Origin: Sipunculus nudus | Taxonomy: Eukaryota; Annelida; Sipuncula; Golfingiida; Sipunculidae | Direction of reading: 5' to 3' | NCBI GenBank assembly: GCA_026874595.1 | Contig: CM049315.1 | Span: 1,308,501 to 1,372,500, forward strand | DNA length: 64,000 bases | Part shown: positions 13,801 to 28,800 of the stretch, in pieces | Layout: each line of letters opens with the position of its first letter | Numbering within the stretch: the first letter of the stretch is position 1 | Notes under the pieces: model-generated | Seen by the model: only the letters and a program-made list of their open reading frames with translations | Told to the model about the DNA's origin: nothing | The model's database searches: none | Made by a program: the position numbers and the translations under genes

Positions 13801-16800
13801 AAAATATATCATGTCTACAGGTTAAGTAATTTTTCACCCGTCTATTGGACTGTAAGGTCTTAGTGAATATGAGGTCACATTGTGTCAATGGTTGTGCCGA
13901 TCAGCTGAGCAATGTTACCCATGGGTCACATGTTGTTGTAGCACTCTGTGGGGAGATGGTTTGTGACAAGTCTCCGATCATTTACTGTGTTGATGACACC
14001 AAACCTGACGGCTCATACCCATGCATTATGGGATTTATCCTCGCTGACCGGGCCAGGGAGTTCTGTGATTTATCAAAGGAGGAAAGGTACCCAAATTGAG
14101 GCTTACCTTCTGCTTCTGTCAAACTTTTTATCAAACCTGTAAGCTTATGCAATGGTGTGATGTCAGATACATGTGGACCTTTACTATCTTAAAATGACAG
14201 AAGCTAGCATTGCTAAATTTTATAAAAAAAATATCTGTCATCTAAAACATTGCTAATGTTAACACAGTCAAACTGTTTAATATTTCACAGAAATAATCCC
14301 AGAAACAATCTCTCTCAATTTTTTTCTGAATGGTTCCAGTTCATTGATTTATGGCAGATTTACAGGAAGCTGAACTCTGCTAACTGGCCCAAAAAACATA
14401 TTAAAATTACAGTCTCAAAAATGGCAGGAGCTATCATAATCAAATTTTATGCAAAGGATTGTCACATGATATTGTGGTATTGGTAGCACCATCTGCATTG
14501 ACCCTCTTTTGACAGGGGTCATAGTCATGCTAAGCTTTTAGTTGCACCACCTGCATCAACTTACATTTTATTGGGAAAAGCTAGAAAACCTTTGAAAATC
14601 TTCTACTCCAAAATCATTCAGCAAAATTGTTCAATATTTCACAGAGATGAACCCAGAATTTAGGTCTCTCAATTTTGTTCAAATGGTGTGTTTTCATTGA
14701 AGTTTTAGCAGTTTCAGGAATATGAACTTAGTCATTTGGCCAAATAAGCATACTGACATAACAATCTTAGGAATGACAGGAGCTGGCATACCAAGTTTGG
14801 TGCAAATGTTGGTCACACGGCTCATATTTGAAGCTGAGGTTTCTGTGGCGCCACCTACATGGACCTGCTTTTCCTGGGCAAATTTCTCACAATAATGGTC
14901 TCTTTCTGTTTCTACATAAAAAGGTATTCTGATGAAACTGTCATGCTGAATGGTTTAATTTTTTCACAAGAATTTTTTTCGGGCAGGATTCTGTGTTTTA
15001 TGAGAATAGTTCGAGTTAATTAATATTTGGTAGTCATAATAAGCAGAAGTTGGTCTTGTGGCCAAGTAAGCCTATATCAAACTGAGGGCTGCTTCTTCTG
15101 CAAAACTGTTTTTTCAAATTCTGTAACATTACACAAAAATTATTTTTAGGTGGCCTTTGTTCAAGTCTTCTTATTTGATTTATGGCTGAATTTATGGACC
15201 TTTGACAATGAAAGGACTGTAAGGTACTTTGGTAAACAAAACTAGTAGATTTTATTGTATTAACAGATTGAGCTCTGTGGGTTTATAAACAGAGCTGTAC
15301 AGGCAATATAAATGATGGAAGTCCATATCCAGCTTATGTGTAAAATATAAATGTATTCTGATTATGTTTTGATTGGTATCTATTATTATTCTAAATATTT
15401 TAGATAATAAATCTTATGAAAATCTCAGCAAGAAAAAAGCATTGTAACCAGTCTTTCAGTGAAACAGATTTGACAACTACCACCTTCCTCTGCTGAGCTT
15501 GGTCAGCTGAATGGACCTGACTCAAGAGAAGTTTGATGCATCGTTCTGAAGTTTTGGCCAGTCCATGCTTCCTTGATGGCTTTCTTGTACATGGTACTGG
15601 TGTTACCACCTACAGTGATATTTGCACAGTGTATTTCCCTGCTTATTGGATGTGATATATCATCCTGGCATGGTTCATATCTATACATCTCAGGTATAGT
15701 TTCATCATATACAAGACTGGTGGTGCGTCCTACAGTAGTTTTTGCACAGTGTATGTCTGTGCTTATTTCTGAGGAGGGATTTGATATATCAGCCTGAATT
15801 TGTTTATATCTGTACATCTGAGCTAGCTTCTTCATATACAAGACTTGTAGCACCACCTGCAATTGCTTTTTGGTTTCATGCATCTATGCACATAGCTCAA
15901 GAGTTGTATGTGGCTGAAGTATGTGCCTGGTATTTTGCATTTCCATGCATCATCAGTGGCTTTCTCATACACAAAACTAGTGGTGCCATCGACAATAATT
16001 CTGTGTTGTTTATTGCTAGTATATCAGGAGTGACTTTTGTGTACCGTAATTTATACTTGTTCTCGGGTTAAAAAAAATGTTCAGTAATTGCTTTGTACAT
16101 GTACATGTCACAATTCTGCTTGTAAAGTAATCAAATACTTTCCCAATAATGGTCAAGCATGTTATCTTGGAAGCATTATACCATGTATAGCCCATTACAC
16201 AGGTTTGAATTAGGCCTGTAGGCCTTGTTTAATGATAATTACACACATGTAAGCACACATGTACACACAATCATTATTTCTTTATATATCACACCACTAA
16301 CACACTCTGAATCATCCTATAATGACTAAAGTAATTATATAGTCAGTATATACATACAAATACTTATATAGACAAATATACATAGTCCTTTTTTAGCGAA
16401 CCTGTGAGCTTATGCGATGGTGTGGCATCGTCCGGCGTCCGTCGTCTGTACGTTAACCCATATTATCTTGAAAACAGCAAGAGTTAGCATCAAGAAATTT
16501 TCTGCAAAAAATTAGTCATCTAAAAAACTCTATCAAATTTTGCCTATTTTTTGGCTAACTGCATTTTCTTAGATTTTATAGGGAAAAACCTAAAAAAGCT
16601 TTAAAAATCTTAAAAATATTTCACAGAAATGATCCCTGGAACAATATCTGTCAAGTTTGTTCGAATGGTTTAAGTTTTTTTTGGCCGAGTTACAGCTAGT
16701 TGAACGTAGTCATCTGCCAAAAAAGCATACTTAAATTACAGTCTTAGAAACGGCTGGAGCTGTCATCACCAAATTTTATGCCAATGTTGGTCAAACGAGT

Positions 16801-19800
16801 CATGTCTGAAATTGAGGTATTGGTGGTGCCACCTGCATCGGCCTTTTTTGAACGGGGGTCATCAGTGCCTGTATCATACTGACAGCTACAAAAAACTTCT
16901 TCTCTGAAACCATTTGGCCAAATTGTTCAATATCGCACAAGAATGATCCTAGGGTAGTGCTTTCTAAAATATGTTTAAATGGTCTAAGTTCAGTGACTTT
17001 TGGCTGAGTTATGGGAAGCTGAATTTAGTCATATGCCATAACAGCCCATTTTAGCTCAGTGGCTACAAAGATCTTCTTCTCAAAAACCACTGGGACAAAT
17101 TCTTAAATCTCACATGTTAATTATCCTTAGATGATAATAATTCAAGTTTGTTCAAATGGTTTTGGTTCAGTGATTTTTGGCTGAGTTATGGAAAGCTTAA
17201 CTTAGCCATTTTGCTTTATTTTCCCATATGAGTTATAAACCTGTAAAATGTTTTTTGACTGACCCCACTGAGGCCAATTTGTTTAATATTTTACAAGAAT
17301 AATCCCCTGAATAATTCTTATAATAATTGTCTTTTATGGTTCCAAAGAATGAATTTTGGCTGAATAATAAAGATTGAATTATTCAGAGTCATTTTACCAT
17401 ATATGTTAGCTGTGTGAAGCAGATACATCTAGCCTGGAACCAGATTATCAGCACCTGTTACATCATGCCTTCAGACATTTAGATTTTAGGTTATCTTTGG
17501 TTAATATTGACAAGAATGTTTTTTAAAAACTTTTTAAAAATATAGATTTATGATTTTAGATATTCCTCATGCCAGGCAATGTTTACAATCACAGGTATAC
17601 CTTAACCCATACTATTTCGAAAACGACTGGAGCTAGCATCATGAAATTTAATGCAAAAAATTAGCCATCTGAAAAAAAATCTGCATTTTCTTAGATTTTA
17701 TAGAGAAAAAGCTAAAAAAAACTTTAAAAATCTTCTCCTCCGAAACGGTAAAGCCAATTTGTTCAATATTTCACAGAAATAATCTTTTATACCATCCCTC
17801 TCAAGTTTGTTCAAATGGTTCAAGTTTGGTGAATTTTGGCCGAATTACAGGAAGTTGAACCTAGTCATCTGTCCAAAAAAGCATACTAAAATGACAATCT
17901 CAGAAACGGCCATAGTTATCATCACCAAATTTTATGCCAGTGTTATTCACATGAGTCATATATGAAATTCAGGTATTGGTGGTGCCACCTGCATTGACCT
18001 TTTTTTGTACGGGGGTCATTGGTCATCTGTATATCAACCCATAATTTCTCAGGAATAGCAGGAGCTACCATCCCCAGATTTTATGCCATAATCCGTCACA
18101 TATCAAATGTTGTGGGATTCAGCTTATTTTTTTGCTGTCTGCATTTACTTAGATTTTATAGGGGAAAAGCTGATAAACCTTTAAAAGTCTTCTTGTAAAC
18201 AGTCCAGCCAAATTGTTCAATATTTTACAGAAATGATCCCAGAGGCAAGCACTCTCAAGTTTGTTCAGATGGTTTGCATTTGATGAATTTTAGTGGAGTT
18301 AAATGAATTTGAAGTCATTTGTCCAAGTAAGCATACTGACATAGTTATCTCAGAAATGACAGAAGCTATCATTACCAAGTATTGTGCAAATGTTGGTCAT
18401 ATGACTCATATTTGAAAATGCAGATTCTGATGTGCCACCTACATTGACCTGTTTTTTATGGGCAAAAACTTCATAATTTTAGCCTCTTTCAGCTTAAAAT
18501 TTTTAATGATGAAACTGTCAAGTTGAATCGTTCAATTTTTCAAAAGAATTATCCTAGGACATGGTTCTTTCAATCATATCAGAAAAACTTAAGTTGGTCT
18601 AATGACCATTATTATGTCTAACTCAAACCGAGGACTGCAAAACTGTTCTTCTACAAAATTATAGTTTCAATTATAACTTCTGTTACATGGCACAAAAATT
18701 ATTCTTAGATGGCCTTTGTTCAAGTTTACTTGAATGATTTTTGGCAGAATTATTGGACCTTTAACAATGAAAGAACTGAATCTTTTATTATTCTAGATAT
18801 TTTGATAAAAAGGTTATGAATATTTCAGCTTGAAAAAAAAAGCATTTTAGCCAAAGTCTTTCAGTATGTGTAAACAGATTTGCCAACAGGCCAAGATTGT
18901 GTCTGTATATTTAAATAGGTTAAGAAACTGCCAACTGTTTCAGATTTGGCAATAGATCAAGAGTTCATTCAGTGCAGCCAGATATAGGTCAAGAGTTCAG
19001 TCAGTGCAGCCAAGCACAAGGCATGTGGTTCCCTCATGGATGACATGTGAACACTTCATGGGCACCATGTGATCACCTTACGGGTGTCATGCCCCTCAGG
19101 GCTGCATGTGGAGCCAATCTATTTATAGCTTTGGCAGACACCCAACCTCATGGGTGACATGTGAACACCTCATAGGCACCATGTGATAACCTCATAGGTA
19201 GCATGTGATCAACTCATAAGTATCATGTGATCACCTCATGTGTGTCATGCCCCTCAGGGCTGCATGTGGAGCCAATCTGAGAGCTTATGCAATGGTGTGG
19301 CTACTTTTTCAGATTAGGCAACAGGTCAAGAGTTCACTCAGTGCAGCCAGGTATAGGTTAGGGGTTCACTCTGTGCAGTAGCTACATTCTATTTATAGCA
19401 GTGGTAGACTGCCTACTGCATCAGATTTGGCACCAAAGTTCAGCCTGGATCTATTTATAGCTTTGGCAGACTGCCAACTGTGTCAGATTATGCAACAGGT
19501 CAAGAGTTCACTCAGTGCAGCCAGGTACAGGTCAAAAGCTCACCCAGTCTAGCCAGGTGCAGGTCATGAGTTCACTCAGTGCAGTAGCCTGAGCCAGCAA
19601 ATTTGTCACAGTTCACTTGGGGCAACTGCCTTTCTCACCTAAGAGTGGTCAGCCCCATGCATCAGACTTAAGGTAAGTTTAATGTAGTGGCCTAATATTT
19701 TGACCTGTCTATGTGTCTTTGATGGGTTTATCATTCACAAGACAGGTGTCACCACCTACAATGACATTTGCACAGTGTGTGACTTTTGTGCCTGCTTATT

Positions 19801-22800
19801 TCTATTGAGGAATTTGATATATCAACCTGAAATTGGGCATATTTATACCTATCGTATTTTAATTATTGTATACTTGTCTTATACAAGACTGGCAGTGCCA
19901 CCTACAATAATTTTTTAGCTCAGCTGACTGAAAGTCATCTGAGCTATAGCGATCACTCTTTGTCCGTCGTCCGTCTGTCCGTCTGTCTGTCTGTCCGTCT
20001 GTCCGTCCGTTAACCAGGCACAAATCGTAACCGCTGGACCTAGAACCTTGTAACTTGGGATTCTGAGAGGTCCATAAAAAATCTCCTTGGAAACCAGAAA
20101 TTAGGTCTCTGTTACCCATATCCTTCGAGCTATGTGGCCCCGAAGTACCCCCTAGAAAAGTCAAAAATTTCATACAAAAACTTAAATATCTCATTAACTA
20201 CTTGACTGATGGTCATGATTTTTGGCATACATATTGATCATGAGATGTTTCATCAGTTTGTGCAGACTGGTGGCGCCACCTGTATTTTTCGATTTTTTAC
20301 GAATTTTTTTCTCTATTTTTGAGACCTTTAAAAATGTGAACATCTGTTAACAAGGCACAAATCATAAAGACTGGACTTAGAATCTTAATTCTTGACACAC
20401 TGAGAGGTCCATGAAAAATCTCCTTGGAAACCAGAAATAAGGTCTCTGTTACCCATATCCTTTGAGCTATCGGGCCCCAAAGTACCCCCCAGAATAGTAA
20501 AAAATTTCATACAAAAACTTCAATATCTCAATAACTACATCACTGATGGTCTTCATTTTTGGCATACATATTGATCATGAGATGTTCGATCAGTTCCTGC
20601 AGACTGGTGGCGCCACCTGTACTGTTTGATTTTTTACGATTTTTTCCTCTATTTTTGAGACCTTTGAGGATGCTGTCATCTGTTAGCGTGGCACAAATCG
20701 TAACGACTGGACCTAGAATCTTCATTTTCGACACACTGAGAGACCTATGAAAAGTCTCCATGGAAACCAGAAATTAGGTCTCTGTTACCCATATCCTTTG
20801 AGCTATGGGGCCCAAAATTACCCCCCAGAATAGTCAAAAATTTCATACAAAAACTTCAATATCTCATTAACTACATCACTGATGGTCATGATTTTCGACA
20901 TACATATTGATCATGAGATGTTTCATCAGTTTGTGCAGACTGGTGGCGCCACCTGTATTTTTCAATGTTCATGAATTGTTTTCTCCATTTTTGAGACCTT
21001 TAAGGATGTAGTTATCTGTCAACAGGGTACAAATCGTAACGACTGGACCTAGAATCTTCGTTCTTGACACACAGGGAGACCCATGAAAAATATCCTTGGA
21101 AACCAGAAATTAGGTCTCTGTTACCCATATCCTTTGAGCTATCGGGCCCCAAAGTACCCCCCAGAATAGTAAAAAATTTCATACAATAACTTCAATATCT
21201 CAATAACTACATCACTGATGGTCTTCATTTTTGGCATACATATTGATCATGAGATGTTCGATCAGTTCCTGCAGACTGGTGGCGCCACCTGTACTGTTTG
21301 ATTTTTTACGATTTTTTCCTCTATTTTTGAGACCTTTAAAGATATGAACATCTGTTAACAGGGCACAAATCATAAAAACTGGACCAAGAATCTTCATTCT
21401 TGACACACAGGGAGACCCATGAAAAGTCTCCATGGAAACTTGAAATTAGGTCTCTGTTACCCATATTCTTTAAGCTGTATGGGTCCAAAATACCCCCCCC
21501 CCCCATGAATAATGGAAAATTTGATACAAAAACTGCAGTATTTCAATAACTACAACACTGATGGTCATGATTTTCAGCATACATATTTGCCATGGGCAAA
21601 AATCGCTCATATACATGTAGTGGTTTGACTTTTCTGCCTAAAATTTTGCAGGTGTATACAACTTGGACAGATTTCTGGATTTGTGGTAGGTGGCACAACC
21701 TACATACACATTTAGGCTGCAGACATCCATGCTAATATGCAACATACCTCACTCTATTTCCCCTTGCCACTCAATCCATGCCTCACTATCCGATTTTGGC
21801 AGATACATGTAGTCACTTGTCGGTTACCCGTATTCTAGTTTTAAAAGTTTACACATTTTTCTCTATTTTTGAGATATATAAATACAGACTAAATCTTGGC
21901 CTGTTGGTTAATCTGTTTGATGCTTCAGTTGAATGGGTATATACTACCATTCTGGTGATAAAATTTCCTTTTGCGAATCTCTTCCCAGTCAGCTGAGCGT
22001 CATGACCCATGGGTCACTTGTTGCACAATGTGTGTCCCTGCTTATTTCTCAGGAGGGGTTTGATATATCAATCTGAACTTGGGCATATGTATATATCTCT
22101 GATAGCTTTGTTGTATACAAGACTGGTGGTGCCAGCTACAATCATTTTAGCTCAGCTGACTGTAAGTCAACTGAGGTATAGGAATGGCGCTTTGTCCATC
22201 ATCTGTCTGAATGTCCGGCCATCCATTAGCAGGGCACAAATCGTAACAGCTGGTCCTAGAAACTTCTAAGTGAACATCCAGGGAAGTAAATAAAAAATCT
22301 CCTTCGAAACCTGAAATTAGGTCACTGCGACCCTTCGAGCTAAGGGGCTTTAAAGTACCCCCCAGAATAGTAAAAAAATTTGATACAAAACCTCTAATAT
22401 CTTGATAATTAATGCATGGTTTGTCATGAATCTTTCCTTGAATATTGACCAGTATGACTAGTTTTGTCAGTTCCTGAAATGTGGTGGCGCCACCTGTATT
22501 TTTTCATATTTTAACAAATATTTTTCTATTTACTTACTATAAAATAACAACAATCATGTCAGTTTCTCAGCTGTCATTACATCTGGTGTCCCAAAACCTG
22601 GTGTGTTTATTGATCACAAGTGGATGCCCTATACTAATCTCCCTGTCTGTCTGTCTGTTTGTATGTCTGTCTGTCTGTCAATCCGTCCATCCACACAAAT
22701 TAGTTTCCAGATGATAACTCCAGTTAAGTTTGATATTTTGGTTTCAAACTTGCCTTATAAATGGCCCACCACTAAAGTAAGACCATGTTGATTTGGGGGT

Positions 22801-25800
22801 CCAACAGTCAAAGGTCAAGGTCACAGGACCCATTTCTTTAAAAGGAATGTGTATGCATTTAAAGCCAAACTTTTCATCGCAAACCTGCCATCTTCAAGAT
22901 ATTTGCTAACCTGCCACTAGGGGAAGATTCTGTTTGATTTTTAGCTCAGCTGACTATAAGTCATCTGAGCTATAGTCGTGGTCCTTTGTCCGTCGTACGG
23001 CCGTCCCTCTGTTAACAGGGCATGTTTTAAAACCATTGGACCTACGAATCCAAAATTCTGCATACCATTAGATGTCCCAAAAATCTCCTACCATACCGAA
23101 AATTGGGTCATTAGGACTTCGTTCCTTCGAGATATTAAGGAAAAACCTCCGTTTTCCATAAAAAAGCCATTGTTAAACTTCAAGGCTGCCTAATATCAAA
23201 ACCACTGATCTGTTTTTGATCATATTTAGTACTCTTATTCTTCCATACATTTTCTGTGCACATACCAAAAATTAGGTCAGTATTGGGTATTGTTTTGAAG
23301 TTATGGGCCCAAATATAATGCAATTTTTTAAAAATCAGGAAATATATTTGGTCATTTAACATGAGAATTGCTGAAGCTGGAGACTTTTTTTTAGGAATAT
23401 AACTTTATTTAATCAAGATTCAATTGTTACCCAAAATTAGATCTGAAGTTTGCAAATTTTTCAAGTTATTAGCATAAATAAAAAATCAATACCTTAAATT
23501 TTGTCCAACTTTGGCAATGGCACGTTTTTTCCCTGTAAGCACTGTTGATTTAATTTTCACAGCATATATGCATAAGGATTTAATCTTTTAAAATCTGAAA
23601 TTTCCAAGGAACTGTTTGAAAAGAGTAGCTTTTATTCAAGTTTTCATACACCATGTCAAGTGTTGTTTACATCTAGCCCACCTAGTAGTACAGCCTTCAC
23701 TTGCATTATGTAACCCACCCCAGGCAGCTTGCCTTGGCTCAGCTTGGCCACTACTAGCAGGATTCCCCTCTGCCCTGCACTCCCCCCCCCCCCCCCTCCC
23801 CCAGCTGGTGCATAAACTAGATGAATGTTATAATTTTCTGTATTTTATTTTATTCTTGGCTATGCTTCATTTTAGATTTTGTATTGTACCACCAGGGTTA
23901 CAATGATTAAAGTGCACATTTAATTGTGTCCACAAAGTGATGTATTGCTATGAAAGTGTGGATGTTCATGAGATAAGTAATTCCTTACTTCAGAGGAGTA
24001 AAAACTTCACCAGGTGTGAAATTGACTATTAATTCCAGTAATAAAAAAAAAAAAAAAAAAATTAAAACTGGGATAGTAATTAGCACAATGATATTGTTTG
24101 TCCCTCATTCAACCAACAGTGTGTATTTTTTATTTGAAAGATGTTTATCAAATTGTTTTATCAAATTTACTGAATCTTTTATTTTATTTTGGTGAATAAA
24201 ATTAAGCATGTACTGAAAACTACAATGTGCAAAACTTTTTAATTGTGATTCAAGGAATATTCTTGTAGATGCCATGTTATGGCATTATTTTCTTTTAAAT
24301 TCAGTTTAAACATTTATGATTTAAAAATAATAAAATATATGTGTATGCATAATATGACCCAATATGAGCTACACTCTGGATATATGATGATTGCAACTTT
24401 TGCAACAATTCTAATATTTTAACTTATAGTTTCAGTTTTTTACTGTGTATATATAATGATTGCAACTTTTGCAACAATTCTAATATTTAAACTTATGTTT
24501 TCAGGGTTTTTTTTATTAAAAATTTATAAAACCTGTAAATAAAAAAATGATTCAGATAAAAACTTCTTAATGGAAAAAGTGGATATGCTAAAAAAAATAG
24601 GCTTATATATAAACTTAAATGCGTTATTCCCTTGAAAGTGAAATAAAGGTATTACTCCATTCTGTCCACTTGCCTGTCCATCTGTAAATTTTCATATGCA
24701 TCACAGTATCTCAAAACTTTTACTGTTTTTCTTCATGACAGTCTTGTCAGAGTATTAGTTTGCAATCATATATTTAGAACTTTAATATAACCAAGTAGGA
24801 GGGCCCCTTTCCTCTTAGCTTTTCATATTCTTATATAAATGAAAAACATTACAATAGAATATTTCTTCATCCACCTTCGTGCTGCCCTCACTTTTCCCTT
24901 CTCTGAACCCCATCCCAAAGTCAGCCTCAGTAAGCAAGAACAAGATGAAACAGATATATTCATACTTTAATATTTTGTATAACTATTCATCCATAGGTAC
25001 CTATGAACATGCCAGAAATTATGTCAATTTTGTGTAATATGTAGACATAGTGGGCATCACAATAATTTACCTTGCCAAGACTAAAGAGATATTGTGTCAT
25101 ACAGTCACAAATTCATAAATCACTTCATCAGCATAGTTAATCATAACATCATATCTGTCAAATTGAAAGCTTGCATTTACTGTTTTTCTTCATGACAGTC
25201 TTGTCAGAGTATTAGTTTGCAATCATATATTTAGAACTTTACTATAACCAAGTAGGAGGGCCCCTTTCCTCTTAGCGTTTCATATTCTTATATAAATGAA
25301 AAACATTACAATAGAATATTTCTACATCCACCTTCGTGCTGCCCTCACTTTTCCCTTCTCCGAACCCCATCCCAAAGTCAGCCTCAGTAAGCAAGAACAA
25401 GATGAATCAGATATATTCATACTTTAATATTTTGTATAACTATTCGTCCATAGGTACCTATGTACATGCCAGAAATTATGTCAATATTGTGTAATATGTA
25501 GACATAGTGGGCATCACAATAATGTACCTCGTCAAGACTAAAGAGATATTGTGTCATACAGTCACAAATTCATAAATCACTTCATCAGCATAGTTAATCA
25601 TAACATATCATATCTGTCAAATTGAAAGCTTGCAGACTACCATACACTTTAGATCCTTCAACAAATAGCCTTATCATCATTCTACTACTGCTTATTACTG
25701 CTGTCATTGCATTCATATTTGCTCAAATATATCACAATTTTCAACCCCTCCTAAATAAATAAAAAATAAACCACTATATTTGACTCTATTAATCCATCAA

Positions 25801-28800
25801 TCAGGTTATTTCATTTATCATTTACTCACATGTTACATTACATTCCTTTTTTAATAGCCCAACATGTCCATGATATTCATAAGCTTTATCTACTCGATAT
25901 AGTATCACAGTGGAGAAACATTTATAGTCCAATCACGATCAGCTGAGCGCCGTGACCCATGGGTCCCTTGTTAGTTGACCTGTGAGCTAATGCGATGGTG
26001 TGACAGCGTTTGTCTTCTGTACGTTAACCCATACTATTTTGTAAATGATTGGAGCTAGCATCATGAAATTTAATGCAAAAAATTAGCCATCTGAAAATTT
26101 TCTTAAATTTTATAGAGAAAAAGCTTAAAAAAACCTTTAAAAATCTTCTCCTCCAAAACACTCAAGCCAAATTGTTCAATATTTCACAGAAATAATCTTT
26201 TATACCATCTCCCTCAATTTTGTTCCAATTGTTCAAGTTTGGTGAATTTTGGCCGAGTTACATGAATTGAACTTAGTCATCTGTCCAAAAAAGCATACTA
26301 AAATGACAGTCTCAGAAACGGCCAGAGCTATCATCACCAAATTTTTGCCAGTGTTGGTCACATGAGTCATATATGAAATTCAGGTATTGGTGGCACCACC
26401 TGAAATGACCTTTTTTTGTACGGGGGTCATTGGTCATCTGTACATTGATCCATAATTTCTCAGGAATAGCAGGAGCTACCATTCCCAGATTTTATGCAAT
26501 AATCTGTCACATATCAAATTTTGTGGGATTCAGCTTATTTTTTTGCTATCTGCATTTACTTAGATTTTATAGGGAAAAAGCTTCTTGTAGACAGTCCAGC
26601 CAAATTGTTCAATATTTTACATAAATGATCCCAGAGGCAAGCCCTCTCAAGTTTGTTCAAATGGTTTGCATTTGATGAATTTTAGTGGAGTTACACAAAT
26701 TTGAACAGTCATTTGGCCAAGTAAGCATACTGACATAGTACTCTCAGAAATGACAGAAGCTAGCATTACCAGGTATTGTGCAAATGTTGGTCACATGACT
26801 CATATTTGAAATTGCAGATTTTGTGGTGCCACCTACATTTACCTGTTTATTATGGGCAAAAAACCTCCTAATATTAGCCTATTTCAGCTTAATGATGAAA
26901 CTGTCAAGTTGAATTGTTCAATTTTTCAAAAGAATTATCCTAGGACATGGTTCTTTCAATCATATCAGAATATACTGAGTTTGTTGATTTTTGGTTGGGT
27001 TGTGAAAAGCTTAAGTTGGTCTTATGGCCATTATTATGTCTTTTTCAAACTGAGGACTGCAGTAGTGTTCTTCTACAAAATTATTATTTCAAATATATCT
27101 TCTGTAACATTGCACAAAAATTATTCTTAGGTGGACTTTGTTCAAGTTTACTAGAATGATTTTTGGCAGAACTATTAGACCTTTAACAATGAAAGTACTG
27201 CATCTTTTATTATTCTAGATATTTTGATAAAAAGTTTATGAATATGTCGGCTTGAAAAAAAAATTTTTAGCCAAAGTCTTTCAGTATGTGTAAATAGATA
27301 TACCAACAAGCCAAGATTGAATCCGTATCTTTAAATAGGTTGAGAAACTGCCAACTGTTTCAGATTTGAGAACAGATCAAGAGTTCATTCAGTGCAGCCA
27401 GATATAGGTCAAGAGTTTAATCAGTGCAGCCAAGCACATGGCATGTGATCACCTCATGGGTGACATGTGAACACCTCATGGGCACCATGTGATCACTTCA
27501 TGGGTGTCAAGCCCCTCAGGGCAGGGCCCCTGCATGAGCTTATGCAATGGTGTGGCTGCTATTTCAGATTTGGCAACAGGCTAGAGGTCAGTCTGGATCT
27601 ATTTATAGCTTTGGCAGACTGCCAACTGTATCAGATAAGGCAACAGGTCAAGAGTTCACTCAGTACAGCCAGGTATGGGTCAGGAGTTTACTCAGTGCAG
27701 GAGCTGCATTCTATTTATAGCTTTGGCAGACTGCCAACTGTGTCAGATTATGCAACAGGTCAAGAGTTCACTCGGTTAGCCAGGTACAGGTCAAAAGTTT
27801 ACTCAGTCTAGCCAGGTGCCGGTCATGAGTTCACCGAGTGCAGTAGCCTGAGCAAGCAATTTGTCACAGTTCATTCGAGGCAACAGCCTTTCTCAGCTAA
27901 GCCTGGTCAGCCCCATGCATCAGACTCAATGTAAGTTTGATGTATTGGCCTAATATTTTGACCTGTCTATGTGTCTTTGATGGCTCTCTCGCGCACAAGA
28001 CAGGTGTTGCCACCTATCATGACTTTTGCACAGTGTGTGTCCCTGCGTTTTTCTCAGGAGGGGTTTGATATATCAGTCTGAAATTGGGCATATGTATATA
28101 TCTCTGATAGCTTCATTGTATACAAGACTGGTGGTGCCAGCTACAATTTTTAAGTGTTCTGTGCACCCATGCCAGAATTTCAGCAGAGTTTGTGTAATTG
28201 TTTCTCATTCAAATTGTTTAGTACTTGCATTGTTCATATATATGAAAAGTAATGGTCCAGCATTGAAGCATTATACCTGGTGTATTTCCCAATGCACAGG
28301 TTCGCATTAGCCTGTAGGACTTGTTTAATTTTTTTTTATTTTTTTGGTGGAGGTAACTGCCTCCATTTTTTTAATGCTATCTTATCTAATTCTTAACCTA
28401 AGTATGTACATCTGCAGAGTTTCCATTTCGGTTTGGGACTACTTGACAGGGCGGTAGCACTCGCTTCCTATCATTTTTATAACCTGGTGTCACCCAGGCC
28501 CGGTATCTACCGCACCTGCTGGGTCATCACACCGAGGAACCCCCCAAAGACACACTTGTATGTGAGTGAAACACGGCTGTGGGGCACAACCTCCCCATTA
28601 AGCCGGCAGAGCGCTCACCCTGGGTGGGGGCCAACCGTGAAAAACCTCACCGCCTCGGCTGAGATTTGAACCCACGATCTCCCGGCTTTGAGTCCTGCAC
28701 TCTACCCCTGAGCCACAGAAGCCAGTTCAAGGATATTAAGTTCTAAGATTTTTGGTCACAAATTCAACTGAGCGTTGAGACCCATGGGTCCCTAGTTGTG

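Larger units (their letters stand above)
22146..28795 (+). mobile_element. Family B element B2, nested in A1, itself containing insertions
   Basis: The 5' TTAGCTCAGCTGACTGTAAG is at about 22146; the 3' CAACTGAGCGTTGAGACCCA, GGGTCCCTAG|TT is at 28766-28795. Host A1 sequence (GTGTTGTGTGCACCCATGCC) continues immediately after. Contained within it are B3, A2 and a SINE. A CTGT/CTGTCC microsatellite lies at about 22641-22690. Confidence 0.65.

Noticed and set aside
28640-28733. Minus-strand tRNA gene
   Set aside because: A and B boxes are present but no complete cloverleaf is visible, and the sequence continues into a SINE body with a homologous copy at 408-914.
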